Part shown: in pieces, positions 34,565-46,149 of the stretch | Position numbering within the stretch: the stretch's first letter is position 1 | Layout of the letters: each line of letters begins with the position of its first letter | Assembly: GCF_008831285.2 (NCBI RefSeq) | Contig: NC_045139.1 | Location: 13,064,354 to 13,128,353 of the forward strand | Direction: 5' to 3' | DNA: 64,000 nt | From: Nymphaea colorata | Lineage: Eukaryota > Streptophyta > Magnoliopsida > Nymphaeales > Nymphaeaceae | Notes under the pieces: model-generated | The model's input: the letters and a program-made list of their open reading frames with translations, nothing else | What the model was told of the DNA's origin: nothing | Database searches by the model: none | Made by a program: the position numbers and the translations under genes

Positions 34565-35757
34565 CAAGATTTTTTAAACTCTTCAGAAGTTGTATAAACA
34601 TAAAAATCCCTTGATTTAGTAGATATGTTCAACTAGGAAACACTGTAGAGGTCCCTGTAGTACTCTGTGTGAAAAGGACAAACATGTATACGCTATGTCA
34701 CACGGATACGGGTACGGGTATCCTACGGATACGGGTACGGGTACGCGGACACGGTAATTTCAAAATTTTAGGATACGCGGACACGGCGAATATTATATTT
34801 AAAAAAATTAAAAATGATAATGAAATAAAAAAACATGAAATTTATAATAAAAAGACTAACGTCCCTCTTTCTTTGTCCATACTTTGTCTGTCCTCAGAGA
34901 CACAGCCAAAGAAAAACCCACTTTTATTTTAAAATATTAAAACAATTTAATTTTTAATATATATATAAAATAATGTTGATAGAAAATGAGGTTACGGTGA
35001 GTTTGCAAACAATTTAAAATTATAACCGTTTTTGTTTAAATAACACAAAATTTAGGACCATTTTGAAATTTGTTCAAATGAAAGCTATAAAAGGCCCCTT
35101 TCGTTCGAAACCCTCATTTTCACCCTTCGTTTCTTTCTCTCTTCACTCATCCTTCTCTCCCAAATCACGACCTCCACGATCCTTCTTCTCCGGAGGCCAG
35201 CATGCCACCAGCGGCTCCAAGGCCGGCGACGTGGTAAGTATGATGCAGCTGACCGGCTGGTGACCCGCCATGGTAGCAGGAGGATGGGTGCTGAGCCATG
35301 AAATGGTGAGTTTTTTTTTATTTTGAATCTTTATTTCTTAATTTATTTGTTCTTTTCTCACTCTCTAGGTTTTCCCTCTAGGCTGTGGGTTGAGCGTTCC
35401 GATGGAGGGAGACAAAATCCGGTGGATGAGATGGAATGCACTTCAAAATAAAACAGAAGACGTAAAAAAAATCGAGGTTAAAACGGATTATAAAAGTGGT
35501 TCGGATCGGGTCTGACCCAGACCCGATCCAAAACGTATCCGGCCGTATCGCCGTGTCGGGATTCCCGTGTCGGCGTGTCGACACCGGTACTCAACCCAAT
35601 CTGCCGTATCCGTGTGACGTAGTGTATACGCAAAAGTGTGTTCATGGAGACAGGCCCATAGATTTTTTAAACTCTTTAGAAGTTGAAAATCCCTTGATTT
35701 AGCAGATATCTTCTATTAGAAAACACTCTACAGGTCTCCGTAGTGACAAACATGTGT
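34565..35757. repeat. Imperfect direct repeat flanking a hAT-like element
   Basis: About 115 bp at 34565-34684 (GATTTTTTAAACTC.. to GACAAACA) recurs at 35655-35752 with substitutions and small gaps. The element 34693-35622 sits between them, inserted at the end of the first copy, so the repeat is older than the insertion. Confidence 0.8.
34693..35622. mobile_element. Non-autonomous hAT-like element, 930 bp, family A copy 3
   Basis: Ends CTATGTCACACGGATACGG (left) and CTACGTCACACGGATACGG (right, reversed) differ at one base. The exact 8-bp duplication TGTATACG flanks it at 34685-34692 and 35623-35630. Repeats of GGATACGGGTACG and GCGGACACGG lie just inside the left end; CGTGTCGG-type repeats lie inside the right end. 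The centre (35060-35330) is GC-richer with a short open frame but no transposase. Confidence 0.85.
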
Positions 35758-35759
35758 AT

Positions 35760-36666
35760 TCATACGTGTACTTAAGGTCAACCTCTCCTAACAACCTAAG
35801 TCTTGCAAGTGATGTTCTGTAAATCTGATCTCATAGATCCACTTGACATTTTATTTTCCAGAAAATATATATTGCCTTAGACACTTTCTACAAAAAGTAC
35901 ATGCAAATAAGCAGATCTATTTCATTGAAAGTTTGAAACTTTTTGCAATACAAAGTTCAACACTTTTTGTAAAATTATTTTGTCCAGAGCTTATGTCTTC
36001 CATGAACAAGAACGATAAAAGCTCTATTCATGAATTTTTTTTATGATAAAGTTCAACCTTTTCCTTCAGTGAAGAAAATTCTAGCCAGAGTTTTTTCCAT
36101 GAACAAGAATGATAAACGTATTAACAGCCTTGGATTTTGAAAAAAAATGGGTTTACCTGCAATTGCCAATATTTAAAATAGTTAGAAGTTAGAACTGGTC
36201 AAGCATGTACAAGCACATATGCTTGGATGCCTAGCAATGTCATGACTTGCAGCCGTTATCTTTAAGAGAATGCCACCTATTACAAAAAGTCTCACCGGCT
36301 ATGACATATAGACAAAAGGAGGCAAAGATGAAGATTATCCATGTTATGTATGTGAAGTTAAGCCTGATAAAATCCAGCTAGCCACTAGTGATATATTGTT
36401 CGCACGCTTCATGCATGCCATGATTTACCCTATAGTACGGTTACAAATCAAGAAGAGACAAGATTGTTGCTAATTTTCAGTGTAAAAGGTGAAAAAAAAG
36501 AAAAAGGGCTTTGTAAGCACATGCACCTTAGTCAGTTTATGTTTAATCCTCTTTTGACATTCGACATCCTTATAATCAAACTAATCCTAGCCCCCCTATC
36601 ACCTCCTCTGCTGTGGAATTGCTGTAGAAAAGCAGAAAGGAGACAAAAAAACAATTTTTATACAAC
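35760..36666. other. No gene recognised, flank of the copia insertion
   Basis: AT-rich, no known domain. A short duplicated phrase (CATGAACAAGAA.GATAAA) occurs near 36001 and 36100. Confidence 0.4.
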
Positions 36667-36671
36667 AGAAT

Positions 36672-36892
36672 TGTTGAACAAGAAAAGTTTTATGTTTTAG
36701 GAGGTTCCTTGTAATATTAAAGAGTTATAAGATCTCTTTAATATTTTCCTTATTTTCCATTGAGTTATTTTGTAAATCCCTTTTTACCCTAATCTCTTTT
36801 ATAAGAGAGATGAGGGTTATCGTAAGAAGAGTCCTGAAGGTTCAATCTCACGGCAGCTTCTCTCTCTCACTCTCTTCTTCTCTGCTGCAACA
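36672..36892 (+). repeat. 5' LTR of the copia element
   Basis: Starts TGTTGAACAAG and ends CTGCTGCAACA. TTATAAGAGAG in the second half and CT-rich sequence before the end are the likely promoter parts. Primer site follows at 36893-36904. Confidence 0.97.
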
Positions 36893-37546
36893 TGGTATCA
36901 GAGCTACGGACGTGACTGGAGACTTGAAGCACACAGCCAGCGCGCGGACGTGACGCACACCGTCGGCGATCCTCCGTCTCCTTTCAGGCTTGATCTCTTC
37001 TACTTCCTCCGTCTTCTTTCTCCTTCATCTCTCGCCTGTTCTAGTTGCTGTTTTCCAGCAACGGAACAGTGTGGAGGAGTCTATTCACGCTAGGACAGAT
37101 GCGTGAATAGACTCCAGCCGTGGATTTTTCAGAAGTATATATAGTATTGCAGCTGTGTGGGAGTCTGCGCTGATTAATCGCCTATGGTTTGATATGTTAT
37201 ATGATCAACGCAGCCAAGTGGAGGACTGCTATCTATGACGTCTATGGCAAGTTTATGTTGATTGTTTTATTTGCTGTCATTATTCATGATCTGTGAAGGA
37301 TAAACTGTGGTACAACAGCGTTAGATGCATAAATAGATAAGTCGTTGGTCAGCGCAAACAATACAAACAGTGGGGATTCGTTTTCAGTTGTGGGCTTGCT
37401 GGTAGCAGCGTTTTTCTGTCTTCAGATTGCAGTCTTCTTTGTTGTGGTATTGCTGTCAACAGTTGGACAGCAGGTTGATTGTTTCTGCGCATCTAACGTT
37501 GCCGTGTGGGACGTCGGTTCTTGTTGATCAGTTTCTTTCTCAATAG

Positions 37547-37548
<2 letters not shown>

Positions 37549-37605
<57 letters not shown>
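37549..37605. repeat. (AT)n microsatellite in the copia leader
   Basis: About 28 AT units, 40 bp before the first gag ATG. Its length is likely to be unstable and hard to assemble. Confidence 0.95.
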
Positions 37606-37606
<1 letters not shown>

Positions 37607-37643
37607 TCTCGCTATTGGTGGTTGATCTCTTGTGGACAGATTT

Positions 37644-38186
37644 ATGATGGCTGAAAGTAATAAATCTGATTTTTCTCATGAAGTTAAAAGTGGAGGAAAT
37701 CCATTTTCGTATGGTTCTACTGTAAAGTTAGATGGATCTAACTATGAGATTTGGTCTCGTGTGTTTATGATGTCTGTGATTGGACATCAAAAGGAGCATG
37801 TTATAGAAGAAAACGAACCTGTTGAAAAGAGTGGAAAATATAGTTCATGGAAGGGAGATAATAATATTGTCATGTCATGGATCATGAATAGTGTGCAACC
37901 CCAAATTGCATCAACTATTGCATACACCTCGGCTAAGCAAATGTGGGATTTCTTGAAACAGACTTACTCGAATGACAGGAATATTAGCAAAATATTGCAG
38001 GTAGAGGAGGAACTACTTAATCTGCAACAGGGTGACCAAAGTCTTGCTCAGTACTTCGCTTCCCTTAAGTCCTCTCTGAGCGACTTAAAGCATTACGTCC
38101 TCCATGTCCAACATGTTATAAGACCCATGGTGAACAGTCTATGGTTGCGAAATTCCTACAGGGTCTCTCCTCTGAATATGCAGTAG
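37644..38186 (+). pseudogene. Copia gag, frameshifted
   Basis: The frame from ATG 37644 gives the gag capsid region: LDGSNYEIWSRVFMMSVIGH, AYTSAKQMWDFLKQTYSND, LLNLQQGDQSLAQYFASLKS. About 150 residues in, at 38094-38096, one base is missing. The frame then reads out of register to a stop at 38186, while the correct continuation runs into the frame of the pol entry. In this superfamily gag and pol are normally one frame, so the break separates the capsid from its zinc knuckle and from pol. GTG 37632 is in frame upstream but ATG is the credible start. Confidence 0.9.
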
Positions 38187-41100
38187 CAAAGGCTCAGATG
38201 CTGACTGGAGCAGAAATCCCTGATCTAGCTGAAGCCTACAACAGGCTTAGTCATCTTGCTGTGACCCTCTCTTCACCTGCCAGTGATATCCATGCCTCTG
38301 CCTTAGCAGCTTCAGGAGGACGTGGACGCGGTTTATTCAGGGGAAGAGGCATGGGCCGTGGGTCAGGAGGAGGTCGGGGGAGATTTCAGTGCACTTATTG
38401 TGGGAAAATAGGTCATTTGGAAGACAGATGTTGGGATAAACATGGTCGTCCTACTGCAGCGCCATCCTTAGGTAGAAATGTTACATCAAAGCTAGGGAAG
38501 AACTCTTTACAGTCTTCTATTGGAGCGGCCCAAGCAGCGTCATCAGTAGTAGATGGGTCTTTATCTTCTTCTCAGCCTGAGACAATGACTGTGAGTATCA
38601 ATAAGTCAGAGTATGAGGACTTTCTAGCACACAGATCTACTCAGCCATCGGCCTCCACAGTTATGACTGACAGCGCTATGTCTGTTGACACTATCTCACA
38701 TGATACAGGTACTACTTGGATTATTGATTCTGGGGCATCGAGGCACTTTTGTAGTACGCCTTCTATGTTTACTGTGCTACACTCACTACCTCAGATACGT
38801 CATGTGAGACTTGCAGATGGTAGATTGTCACCCATTATGGGATATGGAGATATCAAGATCTCTCAATCTATGACTATTCCCAATGTGTTATATGCTCCTA
38901 AGTTTCCCACAAATTTGTTATCTGTCGGACAATTGGTTAATGATTTACATTGTCGTGTTACGTTTGACTCTGGTTTATGTTCATTTCAGGACTTGCCTAC
39001 TGGGAAGACGATTGGTGGAGGCTATGAGAAAGGGGGCATCTACTTCCTGTCGGATCCCGTGGGTATTGCAGCATCATCGATCACATCGTTGTCCTCCTCG
39101 TTCCAGTGGCATCTCAGACTTGGTCATCCATCTGTCTCCAAGCTCCGTCATCTCCTTCCACATCTCTCCTTACCAGAGTCGTTCCAGTGTGAAGCTTGTC
39201 AACTTGGCAAACACACTCGTAGTAGTTATTCATCGAGTCTTAGTACGTCCAGTTGTGGACTATTTGATCTTCTTCATGTTGATGTGTGGGGTCCTAGCAG
39301 AGTTGCTAGTAGGTCAAGATTTCGTTATTTTCTTGTCATCGTAGATGATTATTCTCGAGTCACCTGGGTTTTCCTTTTGAAGGAAAGGTCTGAAGTCGTA
39401 TGTACTCTCAAAAACCTTATTATTGAAATAAAGACCCAGTTTGGTATTCTTGTTAAAAACATTCGCACTGATAATGCTTTTGAGTTTAAGGCATCTACCT
39501 TAATGAAGTTTTACTCAGATAATGGCATTTCTCCTCAGTTTACATGTCCCCATACTTCCCAGCAAAATGGAATAGTTGAGCGAAAACATCGTCAACTTTT
39601 AAATGTGGCTCGTTCCCTTATGCTTCATACTAATCTCCCTGCATATTTTTGGGGAGATGCTATTCTTACTGCTTGCTACTTAACCAATCGTTTACCCTCA
39701 TCTTCCATTGATAACCAGATCCCCATTAAACTTGTGCACCCACAAAGATCTTTGTTTCCAGTGGCTCCCAAAGTATTTGGTTGCACATGCTTTGTTCACA
39801 TTCTTGGACCCACACGTGACAAATTGGGAGCCCAAGCCATTAAATGCATTTTCATTGGCTACTCCAGAAACCATAAAGGCTACAAATGCTTTGATCCTTT
39901 GACCCAAAAAGAGTATATCAGTGCGGATGTCACTTTCTTTGAGTCTCAACCTTATTATAGCCTCACTCCTATGTCTACTGAGATGCTACGGTCTCCAGAC
40001 CCACTACCTATTCCTCCTATTCCTTTGGAGTCGTTCCCTGTTGAATCTCCTTCGTCTGTTGTGTTCAAGTTTCGTGATCCACCGCTGGTCTACACACGTC
40101 GACAGGACCCTTCTCATAATCTTTTGCCAACCGTTTCTCAGGAGGTAAGTACATCTGAAGCGCATAGCCCTACTCATTCTGATCCTTGTCAAGACTTACC
40201 TATTGCTCTTCGCAAAGGCAGACGACAATGTACTTTACATCCTATATCTCATTTTGTGTCTACTGATGGGGTTAGTAAAAATATGCAACAATTCATTCAT
40301 GCTTTGGCTGCTCATACAGTTCCTACGTGTCACCAGCAGGCCTTATTAGACACCCAATGGAGACGGGCTATGCAAGATGAGATGGATGCCTTAGTGCAGA
40401 GGGGCACTTGGGAACTTGTTGATCCTCCCCCTCGATGTGATATTGTTGGCTCAAAGTGGGTATTCACAGTTAAGTATAATTCTGATGGTTCTTTGGAACG
40501 ATACAAAGCTCGATTGGTTGCTAAGGGCTACACGCAGACCTACGGTGTGGATTTCTTTGAGACCTTCTCTCCAGTTGCTCGGTTGGGAACCATTCGTCTT
40601 ATTATTTCTGTGGCTGTCCACCATGACTGGCACATGTATCAACTGAATGTCAAAAACGTCTTTTTGTATGGTGATCTTGATGAGACTGTCTATATGCAAC
40701 AACCACCGGGATTTGAACGACAGGGGGAGTGTGGAAAAGTGTGCAAGCTGAATAAAGCTATTTATGGACTCAAACAGAGTCCTCGTGCGTGGTTTCACAA
40801 GTTTTCCGAGGTAGTCTCACAGTGTGGCTTTGTGAGATCTCCTCTTGATCATTCCTTGTTTATCAAGAAGGCTTCCCGAGGTATAACTGTTCTCGTGGTT
40901 TATGTTGATGATATTATCCTGACAGGTGATTCTGATCAAGAAATTTCTGATGCAAAGTTGTTTCTTCAAAAACACTTTGTGACGAAAGATCTAGGTCCTC
41001 TACGATACTTCTTGGGCATAGAAGTTGCTCGCAATGGTGAGGGTGTTGTTCTCTCTCAACGGAAATATGTTCTTGATTTATTGCAGGACACAGGGATGCT

Positions 41101-41854
41101 AGGAGCTAAACCGGCAAATTTACCTATGAATCCACGTATACATCTTCATGATGACCAAACAGAATTAGTGGATTCTAGATCTTACAGATCCCTTATTGGA
41201 AAACTTCTCTATGTTACCGTGACAAGACCAGACATTAGTTTTGCAGTGGGAAAACTAAGTCAATTTATGGAAAAACCAAGGAAAGTTCATTGGGATGCTG
41301 CTTTGATGGTGGTTAAATATCTGAAATCTTCTCCTGGCAAAGGCCTTTTGTTCACAAAAGGCAAGACTCTGGAAGTGGAAGCCTATAGTGATGCTGATTA
41401 TGCTGGCTCAGTAGAGGACAGAAAATCTACCACAGGATTTTGTGTATTTGTGGGAGGAAACCTCATATCGTGGAGAAGCAAAAAACAAGGTGTGGTGTCA
41501 AGATCTAGTGCAGAATCCGAATACAGAGCTATGGCTCAAACAGCAGCAGAAATGACGTGGGCTAGATCCATGCTATCCAGCTTAAGTGTGTCAATCACAC
41601 TTCCCATGAAGATGTATTGTGACAATCAAGCAGCCACACACATTGCAAACAATCCAGTTTTCCATGAAAGAACTAAACATATTGAGGTGGATTGCCATTA
41701 CATTCGAGATCTCGTTCAAGCAGGAACCATTGCCACTGCTCATGTTCCTTCAGAAGATCAAGCTGCAGATATCTTCACCAAAGCTCTTCCTATTGGTGAT
41801 TTCTCTAGATGTTGTGACAAGCTGAGCATGTTTAATATGTATGCTCCAGCTTGA
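38141..41854 (+). CDS. Copia pol polyprotein: zinc knuckle, protease, integrase, RT, RNase H (RT catalytic Asp lost)
   Basis: 1237 codons counted from the first ATG after the gag frameshift. The frame itself is open from about 38096. Zinc knuckle CCHC at 84-97. Protease DSG at 196-198. Pre-integrase H/C finger (WHLRLGHP, CEACQLGKH). Integrase triad D381, D444, E480 (35 residues between the last two). RT: KWVFTVKYNSDGSLERYKAR, then YQLNVKN where the family has D at residue 836 (AAT at 40646-40648), then YVDD at 921-924. RNase H: SDADYAG (D1084), SSAESEYRAMA, YCDNQAA, and ending YAPA just before the polypurine tract. Apart from the Asp-to-Asn change the frame is undamaged. Inferred: encoded RT is inactive unless the change is a sequence error. 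Confidence 0.92.
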   Translation: MVAKFLQGLSSEYAVAKAQMLTGAEIPDLAEAYNRLSHLAVTLSSPASDIHASALAASGGRGRGLFRGRGMGRGSGGGRGRFQCTYCGKIGHLEDRCWDKHGRPTAAPSLGRNVTSKLGKNSLQSSIGAAQAASSVVDGSLSSSQPETMTVSINKSEYEDFLAHRSTQPSASTVMTDSAMSVDTISHDTGTTWIIDSGASRHFCSTPSMFTVLHSLPQIRHVRLADGRLSPIMGYGDIKISQSMTIPNVLYAPKFPTNLLSVGQLVNDLHCRVTFDSGLCSFQDLPTGKTIGGGYEKGGIYFLSDPVGIAASSITSLSSSFQWHLRLGHPSVSKLRHLLPHLSLPESFQCEACQLGKHTRSSYSSSLSTSSCGLFDLLHVDVWGPSRVASRSRFRYFLVIVDDYSRVTWVFLLKERSEVVCTLKNLIIEIKTQFGILVKNIRTDNAFEFKASTLMKFYSDNGISPQFTCPHTSQQNGIVERKHRQLLNVARSLMLHTNLPAYFWGDAILTACYLTNRLPSSSIDNQIPIKLVHPQRSLFPVAPKVFGCTCFVHILGPTRDKLGAQAIKCIFIGYSRNHKGYKCFDPLTQKEYISADVTFFESQPYYSLTPMSTEMLRSPDPLPIPPIPLESFPVESPSSVVFKFRDPPLVYTRRQDPSHNLLPTVSQEVSTSEAHSPTHSDPCQDLPIALRKGRRQCTLHPISHFVSTDGVSKNMQQFIHALAAHTVPTCHQQALLDTQWRRAMQDEMDALVQRGTWELVDPPPRCDIVGSKWVFTVKYNSDGSLERYKARLVAKGYTQTYGVDFFETFSPVARLGTIRLIISVAVHHDWHMYQLNVKNVFLYGDLDETVYMQQPPGFERQGECGKVCKLNKAIYGLKQSPRAWFHKFSEVVSQCGFVRSPLDHSLFIKKASRGITVLVVYVDDIILTGDSDQEISDAKLFLQKHFVTKDLGPLRYFLGIEVARNGEGVVLSQRKYVLDLLQDTGMLGAKPANLPMNPRIHLHDDQTELVDSRSYRSLIGKLLYVTVTRPDISFAVGKLSQFMEKPRKVHWDAALMVVKYLKSSPGKGLLFTKGKTLEVEAYSDADYAGSVEDRKSTTGFCVFVGGNLISWRSKKQGVVSRSSAESEYRAMAQTAAEMTWARSMLSSLSVSITLPMKMYCDNQAATHIANNPVFHERTKHIEVDCHYIRDLVQAGTIATAHVPSEDQAADIFTKALPIGDFSRCCDKLSMFNMYAPA

Positions 41855-41861
41855 GGGGGAG

Positions 41862-42082
41862 TGTTGAACAAGAAAAGTTTTATGTTTTAGGAGGTTCCTT
41901 GTAATATTAAAGAGTTATAAGATCTCTTTAATATTTTCCTTATTTTCCATTGAGTTATTTTGTAAATCCCTTTTTACCCTAATCTCTTTTATAAGAGAGA
42001 TGAGGGTTATCGTAAGAAGAGTCCTGAAGGTTCAATCTCACGGCAGCTTCTCTCTCTCACTCTCTTCTTCTCTGCTGCAACA
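41862..42082 (+). repeat. 3' LTR of the copia element
   Basis: Same length as the 5' LTR and apparently the same sequence throughout. Followed by the AGAAT target copy at 42083-42087. Confidence 0.97.
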
Positions 42083-42225
42083 AGAATAAGAAGGAAAAAG
42101 AGTATTTTTTCTATTTCACTTTCCAGTTAACGACATCAAAAAGAGTAGAAAGTAAACAATTTTATATTGAGAGAAAAAATAATAAGAATAGTAATAACTT
42201 TTATGGATATTGGAACCACACTCAC

Positions 42226-43038
42226 ATTCTTCTCCAAATGTGTGTTTTCTCCCTTCCTCAAGACAATTAGCACCTTAAACCATTTGACAGACACACCCAT
42301 GATGTCAATCACTTGCTTTAAGACCTGCAATTAGAAAATATAACCCATCAAGTCCATATGGTTAATATGCATTTTAATAAAAACTCAGTGAATAGACAAA
42401 AAACAAAGGCCACCTAAGCCAATGAGGCAAGATAAGAAAATGGCAATGACATAAAATTTAGCAAAACACAAAATGAAGGCCCATAAGCCAACATGCAGAG
42501 TAACAAATGAAACAAACTTGTAGATAGAAGTGTTGGCTCTCACCAGCTGATGCTCACCTCATTGCTTAAATTCACACAAATTTGGAACTATTTTCATGAA
42601 TGCCAAAAGAAGGTACCAATGTTTTTGTCAATCTATCCAAATATGAAATAACCAATTGGTGTTAGAGCATAAGGCTAAAAATTACTGGCAGATCATAGTA
42701 TCTGATAGACTAATATGAATATCGAGTGCCTACAATCCAGAACTCTCAATCATGTGAAGACAAAAACACTAGCCAAAAACAGGTATCTTTTCCCCTTCTT
42801 ATCACAAAATAAGCAAATTATGCAATGAATAAAAACTCAACCAGCAAAGAGGGTCCTTAAATCCATGATCCTTTGAGTCATTAGTCAAAGAAGTTCTTAT
42901 AACTAGATAAACAACTCAAATATTAGATCTTTTTTAATAATTTATGGACATCAATAAGCAAGTACCTTGGCAGCCTATAGATATCCAGCGCTAGCATGAG
43001 AAAATGCTTGAGCATTCAAAAGCATTCCCACCATAGAC
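42226..43038 (-). pseudogene. Two exons of an unidentified minus-strand gene or relic
   Basis: Exon 42324-42226 is 99 bp, exactly 33 codons (VLKQVIDIMGVSVKWFKVL..), with a pyrimidine-rich acceptor (TTCTAATTGCAG) and a strong donor GTGAGT. Upstream exon 43038-42966 reads SMVGMLLNAQAFSHASAGYL, a stop (TAG), AAK, and ends at donor GTACTT; joined to the next exon it stays in frame. The phase agreement and the splice signals support real exons, and the stop suggests a relic. I do not recognise the protein. The copia element ends only 143 bp from the downstream exon and may have landed in the following intron. Confidence 0.4.
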
Positions 43039-45133
43039 CTTACATTGGAAACAAAAAGAAAGCAAGATGGATTTGATTTGAAAGCAGCCAATGTGTCACA
43101 AAGCCTCAAAATCTCTAGGCACGGGATAGATCTGCATTGTTCAACTGATGTTCCCTTGGCTTTTCGCTAATAATCATTGCAGTTCACACTTTGAATATGT
43201 TCCCATACACCCAACTATCACAATATATTCACAGATTTGAATTTTATGAAGACCACTAACTTTTGGCCACAGCTGACTTCTTTTTGGTACAGTTGAAGTT
43301 GTCAAATTATATGTCCCTTTGTTAACTTCTGCATCATGGCAACCTCATAACCTAATACATTCCCATTAATCGAGTAGTGTCAAGGGAATTTTGTTTATTC
43401 TTTATTAGACAAATATTTGGATGATAAGCAACACTATTGTCACATGTGAATGGATACAAGAATGAGACATAACACTAGCCACAACTGATTTGTTATGAGA
43501 TCTTTTAATTGTCAGGCTATGGCATAGCCACCAGTACCTCTCTTGGCCATTCTCGTAATATTTTTCTCAGGAACATTTTTAAGACACGTTTCGGATAAAT
43601 ATCAGGAGGATCTCATAAGTCAAAAGTTTTGAAACTTGAAAATACAGAGAATAAGTTACGAGATAATAGGTTCACTAATATTTTGATTTCAAAATATAAG
43701 GAGAATAACTTGTTTGAAATATAAAACAGAAAAACAAACAAATCGCATTTTTAAATGTACGAAAAAAAAGAGATTTTTTGAAAATCTCGGGAGAAGATAT
43801 CATGATATTTTTGTTTTTGGCTATATTATGATGATATTTTGCCAATATTTATAAGTGGATTTGAAATGGCAATATATTGCAATTTCTTCAAAATATCAAA
43901 GGCATTTGTGCCTTATGGGCCATGAGCATAAGATGCACCTTTCTTGAATCCCATTTTTGTCAATTTTATATCAAAAATTGATAAGAAAAAGGCCAGAGTA
44001 ATTTCTGCAAGCAATTATAAATTGATCAGTCTAACCTAAATATATAGCTTACTACTTTGTGTTGGTACGTGTAAGCATAATGATGTCCTTAGCATCCTCA
44101 GAACACCTTGGTGTTTTAGTTGTATTGAGATGACAATTAATAAATTATGTCCATGAATATGCAGACCTTTTCCCATGGTTACTTCTGCAGAATCTGCACC
44201 CTATCAAACCATTCCACAATAAGAAATGAGTCAGTTGTAAGATATTAGACTTTAACTGAAAAAAGACCTTTCCCATGGTTAGTTGATAGTTCTGCATCAC
44301 CAAACATAATAGGTTGAAAAGAGAGATTACTTATGAGAGAAAGGATAACAACTTATCCATTCCACAATGAGAAATGTGTGTATCAATTGTAAGATACTAA
44401 AATTTAACTAAAAAGGGAAGTCCTAACGAGACCAGGGGGGTGTGGGGTGGAAAAACCAACAACCCCATTCCAAAGCCACCAAATAAAATCCCTTAGCCCA
44501 ATTCTTGATGCCATCAGGAAGGTAGCACCCATGGGAATCAAATAAAAGACATGCCCAATATGCATGTCTTGCCTGACCAGCTACACTACACCCTTGTTGG
44601 CAGAGTGTGAGAGAGATACTTCAAAGAATCAAAGGTTTTGGAGCATCCAAAAGTTCAACCGACTTTCTCATGCCTTTCAAGCAATTCAGACTGTACAACA
44701 TTTGCTTTGGTTCTTATGGAACCAATATGCCCTGCATCATGCAATTTGGACTCAAGGCTTCTTAGTAGCCACTTTATATCTGCCGTTATCTTTCTCTTAA
44801 TCATAACTACTCTAAGTTGTCAGACACAGGTTGCCCAAAACACCAAAAAGACTAACCGGGACTAGTCTATCTGACTTAGTCCAAGTAGATTAACTATAAA
44901 TAAATCAGAAAATATATATGTACATGGACATAAACACAAAAGCACATACACCTATGCACAGAACTTAAGATATTTTTGTAGGTCAAAGTTTAGACCGATA
45001 ACTAGGCTGATGAATTGACTTGCCTGACCAATTAGTTGCTAGTTTGAAACACAAGTTGGTGCATAACCGACCCAACTGACTAATCAAGATTAAGACAACT
45101 AAATATATGATATTGAAATTTCTGAGCCAAAAT
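43039..45133. other. No gene recognised
   Basis: AT-rich sequence. A 300-bp zone at 43590-43900 rich in ATATTTT/AAAATAT foldbacks may be a worn MITE, without definable ends. Confidence 0.35.
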
Positions 45134-45527
45134 ATTATCAGTATAGTTTTTACTAACAACCTTGAGGATGTCTAAAATAATTGATTATTACAAATGCGGT
45201 CGGACATCCATAATAGTCAATATTTACCTACATGTAGACTGTGCTGGTGATATTTGACACTGACACGTGGGTCTTGTGTGTCGGTGATGATTTTTACCGA
45301 CACATTCTTCACCAATGACGTCACAAAAAGTTGGTATAAGCATTACCAACGTGCGCCTCTGTTTCATCAACATTTTCTGACAGTCAGTAATGTTTTTTTT
45401 TTTTTTTGTAGTGACAAAACCGTTTAGAAGCTCAACTCAAGATATCAGACAACAAAAAGGTTAATTTTGAGATACATCTTTATCTATTGCTAAACTTTTG
45501 CCTTCTTGCGAGAAGTGGGCTAATGTT
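45134..45527. repeat. Duplicated segment copy 1, with a CACTA-type end
   Basis: 394 bp nearly identical to 50578-50967. Contains GTCGGTGATGATTTTTACCGACA-like motifs in part and a CACTA-type right end, T-run plus GTAGTG, ending at 45413 (reversed: CACTACAAAAAA). The similarity continues about 114 bp past that end, so flanking DNA was copied too. Confidence 0.85.
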
Positions 45528-46149
45528 TGCCAAAGCATGCCTCATGGTACTAATGAATGACAAATACTTCGCCCTTTAATCTAAAATCTAAATAGATGAG
45601 ATCCTACTCATTGATACCAAATTTTAGGTAGATGTGTTTGTAAAGACTTTCTTTTGCATTATATACACACTGATAGCTTTATTATGAAACTGAATCTTGT
45701 TTTTGCCAGTGCATTCAGCCATGTCTATGTAAACTTCAGAGCTTCATCCACTAATGAAGTTTATTCAAACTCTTTTCTAAAGCCATTTCTTTGTCAAATG
45801 CATCAAAAGCTTTAATCATTATTTTTGCTAAGAAAGAACAGATGCATACAGGAAGAAAGGTAAGATTGCTGGCTGGAAAAGTGGTGTGACCGTGTGAGGC
45901 ATTTCTGCCCCCTTTAATGTCTCACTTAATTCAGTTTCTCGTTAGAACCCATTAATTTGTTGTACTCATAGCCTACAAGAAAAAGATGACACCCTGCTAA
46001 AAAGACCGGAGGTGTTCATTCAAGATAAACTAGTGTACTCATTATACAACAAAGAAATATTTCAGAGGAAATGACTATTGCTAATTTGGCACTTTAGACT
46101 ACACAGGTATGTGTTCCATCACACTATGTATGAAACACCACTAAAGATG

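Larger units (their letters stand above)
36672..42082 (+). mobile_element. Young full-length Ty1/copia retrotransposon, 5.4 kb
   Basis: LTRs of 221 bp at 36672-36892 and 41862-42082 look identical by eye. The 5-bp target duplication AGAAT is at 36667-36671 and 42083-42087. The primer site TGGTATCAGAGC starts at 36893, directly after the LTR. The polypurine tract GAGGGGGAG ends at 41861. Order of domains is gag, protease, integrase, reverse transcriptase, RNase H, which defines the copia superfamily. The 750-bp leader contains an (AT)n microsatellite. Gag is frameshifted and one RT catalytic residue is changed (see those entries). Confidence 0.97.
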
